64,000 nucleotides of DNA, from positions 14,129,386-14,193,385 of the forward strand of contig NC_088306.1 in NCBI RefSeq assembly GCF_032854445.1, given 5' to 3'. Source of the stretch: Liolophura sinensis (lineage: Eukaryota; Mollusca; Polyplacophora; Chitonida; Chitonidae). This document shows, piece after piece, positions 57,979-64,000 of the stretch (the first letter of the stretch is position 1; the number at the start of each line of letters is the position of its first letter). The notes beneath the pieces were generated by a model. The model saw nothing but the letters and a program-made list of their open reading frames with translations, was not told the DNA's origin and made no database searches. A program made the translations under genes and the position numbers.

Positions 57979-60900
57979 CTGCAAAAAGACCAAATTATAC
58001 AAAGCTGATAAACGGTTGTTCAAAGCCGTGCCCTAAAAATGTTCACTTATTTGTATGTGGTTGATCAGGTTTGTGGGTGGTGAAAACTGGAGTGCCCAGA
58101 GTAAATCGGAGTGCTCTGAGTAATCAGAGTGCCCAGAGTAAATCAGAGTGCACTGAGTAAACTGGAGAGCCCAGAATAGACTGGAGTGCCAAGAGTAAAC
58201 TGGGGAGCCCAGAGAAAACTGGAGTGGCCAGAGTAACCTGGACAGCCCAGAGTAAACCACGCACCTTCACCAGGTATATGTACCCGGCAAACCTCCTGAC
58301 CTATTGCCACTGCCGAGACAGTTAGAGGGCTGGATATTCAAACACTCACCTCAACTGGCCAACGGCTTGATGGTCGTTGCCAAAAATTGCAAAAAGTTTA
58401 CAGCCAAAGTTGTGTGGGGGGGCGGGGGGGCTTACAAGCCTGTGTTGTAGAATGGTTTTCAAGGGGAGGGATTTACAAACCTGTATTTCTTCTAGAATGG
58501 TTTTCAGGGGGAGGGATTTATAAACCTGTATTTGTTGTAGGGCTGTTTTCAAGGGGAGGGATTTACAAACCTGTATTTGTTGTAGGGCTGTTTTCAAGGG
58601 GAGGGATTTACAAACCTGTATTTGTTGGAGGATGGTTTTCAAGGGGAGAGGTTTATAAACCTGTGCTATGTGTCAGATGGTTGTCAAGAAGAGGAGCTTT
58701 ACACATACCTGTGTTGTTATAGGGGCATTCAGTCCTCTCTTGTCCACCACAATGACTGTCAGGATGGTTTCCAGTAGCAAAGCTATAAATGTATTGAAGC
58801 CAAAAACAAGACCAAATCTTTGAGCCTCCAAGTAACGGGCTATCTGAAATCTAAAATCCAAAATCCACAGTCTGTTAGTACACATCAAAGCAAGCTGTTA
58901 TTTGAACACCTTTCACATACATTCACATACAAAAGTTGACACGACGAGTCTCTTTCAGTACTTTAAGGTTCTACTGGATTATAGGCTGAAATGCAGTTCA
59001 TCACCTGGATTAAACATTCACGGGTAATATTAATTAACAACGATGACAACCTACATTTTAAAAAGTAATATATGTCACATGTAATTTTTTTCATCTTTGC
59101 TACCTTAACTGCAAATGATGGAATAAGGATCATTTAGCACTAGTTCATAAAATTAAGGTGTGTCAGCTCAAGAAAATAATGTGAAAACATTCAGATAGAC
59201 TGTTATGCTGTTCCATGAATTGATAAACCAAGGACTTCCTCAAGCCAAGTGCCATTCCAAGTGCACAATAGTGCCATGCACATGTCTGGTGCATCCTACA
59301 GTATCATGTCTGGTGCAGTGAGACTTCCTCAGTGGTGTGTATAATGCATTCACACATCTGCATAGTACAACGGGCATTCACAAGTACCATAGCAGCATGA
59401 CGGTGCACTAGGACTTCCTATAGCAGCAGGCTTGGTGCACTTGGAATATGCCCAGTGTTATGATTTCTGTACTGGGGCTTCACCTGGTACACTGAGAATT
59501 TCTGGAGTACCATGTCTGGTGCACTACAGCTTCTGTTTGATGCCTGGCGCACCAAGGCTTTTCCAGTACCTTGTCTGGAGCACTGGGACTTCTCCAGTAC
59601 CATGTATGGTGAACTGGGGCTTCTCCAGTACCTTGTCTGGAGTACTGGGGCTTCTCCAGTACCATGTATGGTGAACTGGGGCTTCCCCAGTACCATGTCT
59701 GGAGAACTGGGGCTTCTCTAGTACCATGTATGGTGAACTGGAGCTTCTCTTGTACCATGCCAGGTTCACCTAGACTTTTCCAGTACCATGTCTCGTTCAA
59801 TGGGGCTTCTCCTGTACCATGCCAGGTGCACCTAGTCTTCTCCAGTACCATGTCTGGTGTACCTAGACTTCTCCAATACCATGCCTGGTGCACTCGGGCA
59901 TCTCCAGTACCATGCCTGGTGCACTGGGGCTTCTCTCGTACCATGCCTGGTGCACCTAGACTGCTCCTGTACCATGTCGGGTGCACCTAGACTTCTCCAG
60001 TACCATGCCCTGTTCACTGGGGCTTCTCCAGTACCATGTATGGTGAACTGGGGCTTCCCCAGTACCATGTCTGGTGAACTGGGGCTTCTCTAGTACCATG
60101 TATGGTGAACTGGGGCTTCTCTTGTACCATGCCAGGTTCACCTAGACTTCTCCAGTACCATGTCTCGTTCAATGGGGCTTCTCCTGTACCATGCCAGGTG
60201 CACCTAGTCTTCTCCAGTACCATTCTGGTGTACCTAGACTTCTCCCGTACCATGTCTGGTGCATTTGGGCATCTCCAGTGCCATGCCTGGTGCACTGGGC
60301 ATCTCCAGTACCATGCCAGGTGCACTAAGGCTTCTAAAGCAACATTTCTGTTGCACTGGGGCTTCTCTAATACCATGCTGGGTGCACTGGGACTCCAGTA
60401 GTGCCATTTCTAATACATTTGGACTTCGTCACTCAGTGTCATGCCTTGTGCATTAGGACTTTCTTGTGCCTGATTACACTTGTTTAAATGTTAAATTTAT
60501 TTTATTTCAAGAATTTTTTTGGCTTACACAAAGGCTGTTAGTTTTATAAAGCGGGTGAATTTTACGGCAAATTTTTTTGTCAAGCATACTCACGTAGCCA
60601 CTGTTATCACCATCTGATAGGCTGCTCTGAAGAACACATACAGGCAGTATGCCACCCAGATGTTGGTGGTGTATGCCATGACGACCAGCACTGCACAGTT
60701 CATCAGGGATATCGTGCCCAGCAGCAGTTCCCCATAGGCTGTCCAGTTGGCAGGGATCAGCCCGATAAAAAATGATGACAGTGCTCCTGAAAAAATTATC
60801 AACAAATACTGCCATTAGTACCCTTTACACGGCTCTGTGTTTTAAGCACATAACTACCCTCTCTCTGTAGAATCCCTGTTTCACTCTAGCTTACATTGGC

Positions 60901-63149
60901 TCAGTTTGTAAGGTGCATTTACATATTTGTAGCCACAGCGCAGTACAGTTTCTTCAGGTATGTCACGGATACATGTGTGCTACAATCTATTCTATCCAAT
61001 CCTGCCCATTAATCCTTACTGACAATGACATACTTCAAGGTATACTTCAAGTCTTTTCTTCCTTTTATTCAGTTGGGGGTGGTTCTATCACTCAACAATA
61101 TTTTTTTCAAAATATATGTCATGAAATTTCAAAAATTAAAATTCAATTTCAATGATATAAGTGTCCTTGTTAATAATGGGTCACCATCATATGAACAATA
61201 TATAAGATACAGTTATACTTATAACAGTTGAAAGGAGGAGAAAGCAATAACTACAGAGTCAACAGCAGGGACATTCAATCTTTTTCTAAAAATATGTGTA
61301 CTTATGTTTTTGAGATTTTGTGTTTTAGAGGAAACTGTAGTTATATTGTTAGCTGGAATTTATGGGCCATATTTTGGTGCAAGGGTGTAGAGATTTTTTT
61401 TTCACCTCATTACTACCTTTATGTGAAATCTATATATTCATGCAATTATATTTATCTATAAAACGTGTTATCTATAAAAATCATTACAGCAGAATATGTT
61501 CCATAGAGTTTATCTTGCAATCTGAACATTTCGGTGTACTTTTCCTGTTCATAAAAATCTTTTGACATACTGCAGTTAACCTGACTACATATTTACCTGA
61601 CTACATAAGCCCTGGTGCTACACGTGTTTGCAATTTGCTACTATTTAAGAACTCACATGAACAGTTGGAATAGAACCCTAGCTGAGATAAACTGGCAAGA
61701 GGCTGGTTTCACTGGTTAAAGGGGACCATTTGCCAATTATCATGCTGCCATTGCTATTGTGGTTTTACTCTCTATGCCGTAGTATATTTTTTATATACAA
61801 AATTGGCACATATTGTTACACATGATCTTTCCATGATCTTTCTGATGATAATTGCATCAGCCTTTTTTCTGTTTTCTCCACTTTTTACTTTGTTATAAGG
61901 TATAGCCTGACAGCACGAGATGAAAGGAACTCTGCATTCCTGCGAGACAAATCTTACCTAACAACGTAGCTGCTGCCTCTATGGCCCCATTGTATTTTTT
62001 GGGATTGGATCGATGTGGATCCACCTCTGCCCACAAATTCTGCACATAGTTTCCCACTTGGAAATTCCCACAGGAGGCAATTGCCCACCATATCGACCAA
62101 GCCAGTAAGATTTTTCGGGAGTAAGTTGAGCGAAAATCTCTCCACAGCGTGACAATGACATCCTTGAATTTCTGCCAACATAACAGTTTTTCCTTTAATA
62201 AATGATCTTGATCATCCTGGGGTGTTTTCATGCTTTCTAGCGGTCCGTCTACGGCAACAGATCCCGAGGAATTCTGGGAATACTGATCGCTTTGCAAAGA
62301 CCAGGCAATGGAGCTCGTGTCAACATCCCCGTAAAAAGGAAAGGGGAGATAACTACTGCGTCCTCCATCCAAACTGGTCGTAGATCCAATGCCATTTGTT
62401 GGTGATCTGGATCGAGAACTGAAGTCCTCGTTTGGGCTCATGTTTACCGGACTATTAGGTAAGTCTGATCTAGGGGTTTCTGGGAAGGCTGTGTACGACG
62501 GATTCACCTCTCCATTTTGACTTTGTCGGATCTGGTCAGCGGTCCTCAATTCTCGCGTGTTCCTCTCTCTACGATGGAAGTAAATTGACTGCTGCACTGG
62601 CGGAAGGCAAAGAGCAGCGATAAGCGAGAGAGACACGCTGGCTAAGGAAATAAAGTTAAGGCTATACAAGTCTGTAACTTCAAACGATATCAAGAGTTGG
62701 CCTATCACAGCTGCGATGAATTTTCCCATGAGGATGGCACTTCGGGTGTACCCGGCTACTTTTTGATAATGTTGGGAGTCGACCACAGCATAAATGTAAG
62801 CGTAGTAGGCGATTTCCGTGGCTGTGCAAAAACCATAAATGAACTCCATGAATTGCATCGTGAGGACCCCACGACCAAATAGTAGCATGATCCATGTGCC
62901 TACGTAGCAGCAGGCCTCGAAGATAATCACAATCTTGTAGCGTAGCAGGTCTGTAAGCAAAAATGTGGGGATCAAGGCCACCAGGTAAGAATAGGTCCAG
63001 ACCGGATACACCTGGTTATACACCTCTGACTGTGTCAGGTTGACTGGAGGCTGTGTCAGGTATGGTGTCAGATATGGTTCTGATGGCCGCATTGCCTTCA
63101 GAAACCCATAAACACATACCACGGCTGCACAAACTTTCCAAGATGCCAT
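57838..63149 (-). CDS. SLC19-family vitamin transporter (thiamine/folate carrier-like), four exons
   Basis: Coding exons 63149-61958, 60786-60594, 58850-58709 and 57978-57838 join in frame (phases 1, 2, 0) to a 555-residue major-facilitator-type carrier. The start is in a good context (AACCATGG). The N-terminal half holds six helices with family-typical stretches ([11 protein letters not shown] at 21; [16 protein letters not shown] at 105; [10 protein letters not shown] at 134). A long Ser-rich cytoplasmic loop follows (about 191-345). The C-terminal half begins at [14 protein letters not shown] and contains [28 protein letters not shown] and [18 protein letters not shown]19 members move thiamine or reduced folates across the plasma membrane; sequence alone does not tell which substrate here. 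The loop is longer than in the human thiamine carriers as I recall them. The introns carry three minisatellites, described separately. Confidence 0.92.
58083..58258. repeat. 19-bp minisatellite (SLC19 intron 3)
   Basis: About nine diverged copies of 'actggagtgcccagagtaa' run head to tail between exon 4 and the 45-bp array of the carrier gene. Confidence 0.85.
58430..58726. repeat. 45-bp minisatellite made of splice-donor copies (SLC19 intron 3)
   Basis: Six intronic units follow the exon-3 donor on the minus strand. Each reads roughly 'aacaaatacag|gtttgtaaatccctcc'. The genuine boundary, 'aacaacacag|gtatgtgtaaagctcc', is recognisably the same sequence. Donor-like AG|GT junctions fall after 58709 (real), 58661, 58616, 58571, 58526, 58481 and 58440, spaced 48, 45, 45, 45, 45 and 41 bases. 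The unit length is a multiple of three, so both strands show 15-residue periodic reading frames; these are by-products, not genes. Confidence 0.9.
58709..58850 (-). CDS. SLC19-like exon 3
   Basis: The acceptor is GGATTTTAG|ATTTCAG. A second AG six bases on would break the frame and lose the family's TFQIA motif, so I chose the first. The donor is ACACAG|GTATGT. The 142 bases code TFQIARYLE to NAPITTQ. The donor end of this exon is the apparent seed of the 45-bp minisatellite just beyond it. Confidence 0.9.
59240..60465. repeat. 31-bp minisatellite with higher-order 372-bp period (SLC19 intron 2)
   Basis: The unit is 'cttctccagtaccatgtatg' plus 'gtgaactgggg'. It is well ordered from about 59400 to 60400, with decayed units on both edges. 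The block near 59711 recurs at 60083, an offset of 372 bases or 12 units, with few differences, so one round of block duplication is visible. On the minus strand the unit has no stop trinucleotide in any frame. It therefore throws up long overlapping reading frames with a 31-residue period that should not be called genes. Confidence 0.92.
60594..60786 (-). CDS. SLC19-like exon 2
   Basis: The acceptor is TTGATAATTTTTTCAG|GAGCAC and the donor GCTAC|GTGAGT. The 193 bases code [15 protein letters not shown] through MVITVA, two to three membrane helices. The phases fit both neighbouring exons. Confidence 0.9.
61653..61795 (+). repeat. Interspersed repeat family C copy (SLC19 intron 1)
   Basis: 'gctgagataaactggcaaga', 'accatttgccaattatcatg' and 'ttttactctctatgccgtag' are in family order. 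It lies in the intron between exons 1 and 2 of the carrier. Confidence 0.75.
61958..63149 (-). CDS. SLC19-like exon 1
   Basis: This exon codes 397 residues plus one base, and ends at TTAG|GTAAGA (a strong donor). It contains TM1-6, the whole central loop and the start of TM7-8 ([11 protein letters not shown] at the end). Confidence 0.92.
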
Positions 63150-64000
63150 GGTTTACACAAACATGTCTGAGGAAAGGTACTGGTCAATGTCTCACACACA
63201 AGCTGGCCTCCAATCCGTCATAGTCACATGGTAAGATGCAATGTACCAGTTTTGTTCACTAACACCCAGGAGACTTTTCCAGACCTGCTATGAAACAGAG
63301 AAAGTTGTTTGTTACAAACATGAAATATATCATGTATATTAAATATTAATGGTGACTTCATAAATTTAATTAAGATTTTAAACTTTGGCTGTCTCATTCC
63401 CTATTCTTTTTCCTACAGAATGGGTCTTTTGTCAGAATGGGTGTCTCAGGCACATTTTATGTTGGTTACATTTCTATACCTGTTTAAAAATATAAACTAT
63501 AATTCTTTAAAAAGCACATGTGGGTGCACCGCATTACCACATGTGGGTGCCCTGCATGAGGGTTGTTTTACATGTTTATACATGCACAGACAAAGAGATA
63601 TGCACATTGTAGTCTGAATTTCTTATTAACCTTAATTACTGGTGGTATTATTTTTGTTGTATATATTCATTGTATTCAAGATATGGCTGAAAACAAATCT
63701 GCAGCGATATCTGACATCAGGAGACCCTTAAATGGGCTTTACACATATTATATACACGTGCATGGAGTAAATGAGTATTGGATCAATATACTGATCAATG
63801 TATCTCCAATACATTTTCTGCAATAAGCATGCAGTCTTTAACCTCATACTAATATTAACCATATATTAGCTGATACATGACCATAAATTGAAGTCTGATT
63901 TGCTGGTCTATATAATTTAGGCCTAACGTACAGGTACATGTACCTACAGGCCCTGATGCACGCGTACTGCACTCGCATACTACATGTACTGTTCATGTTC
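63150..64000. other. Upstream flank of the SLC19 gene
   Basis: No coding sequence is recognised. The promoter and 5' leader of the carrier should lie here, but no TATA box or other element can be supported. Confidence 0.5.

Noticed and set aside
58346-58722. Periodic open frames with 15-residue repeats
   Set aside because: By-products of the 45-bp minisatellite, overlapping the exon-3 boundary of the carrier.
59418-60401. Many overlapping frames of 60-168 codons on both strands
   Set aside because: All are readings of the 31-bp minisatellite in an SLC19 intron.

Overview
This is a eukaryotic, metazoan window: AT-rich DNA with long intergenic stretches, split genes with GT-AG introns, and many dispersed SINE-like repeats. 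The organism is most likely a lophotrochozoan, probably a mollusc. Two things point that way. First, two Toll-like receptors have Toll/protostome-type ectodomains and two TIR domains in one tail. Second, there are about 20 copies of a tRNA-headed SINE whose body (core 'cgccgtactcaagaat...cgacggcggccagcat') I recall as common in molluscan genomes. The species cannot be named from this sequence.

Layout. Every protein gene I can support lies on the minus strand. (1) 2617-6252: twin-TIR Toll-like receptor A, single coding exon. (2) 15300-18728: twin-TIR Toll-like receptor B, single coding exon, with a perfect 68-bp inverted repeat about 280 bp upstream of its ATG. (3) About 33400-37680: a decayed I/Jockey-like non-LTR retrotransposon with internal deletions and a SINE inserted in it. 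(4) 38581-39678: a divergent class A orphan GPCR, single coding exon. (5) 49549-50975: a two-exon CARD plus coiled-coil protein. (6) 57838-63149: a four-exon SLC19 (thiamine/folate-type) carrier whose introns hold three minisatellites.

The rest is intergenic DNA full of repeats. SINE family A has many copies, seven with clear target-site duplications. Family B ends in 'gacgttaaaccccaa'. Family C is a unit of about 125 bp with seven copies. There is also a TTAA-flanked MITE-like element, several minisatellites (units of 19, 31, 42, 45, 72 and about 33-42 bp), and local segmental duplications.

How the genes may relate: two twin-TIR receptors and a CARD adaptor-like protein in one 50-kb stretch are all innate-immunity folds, but nothing in the sequence shows they work together. 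The most unusual observations are: the conserved degenerate first TIR domain in both receptors; a 45-bp minisatellite in SLC19 intron 3 that is a tandem amplification of the exon-3 splice-donor boundary, giving about six decoy donors; and the perfect hairpin upstream of receptor B.
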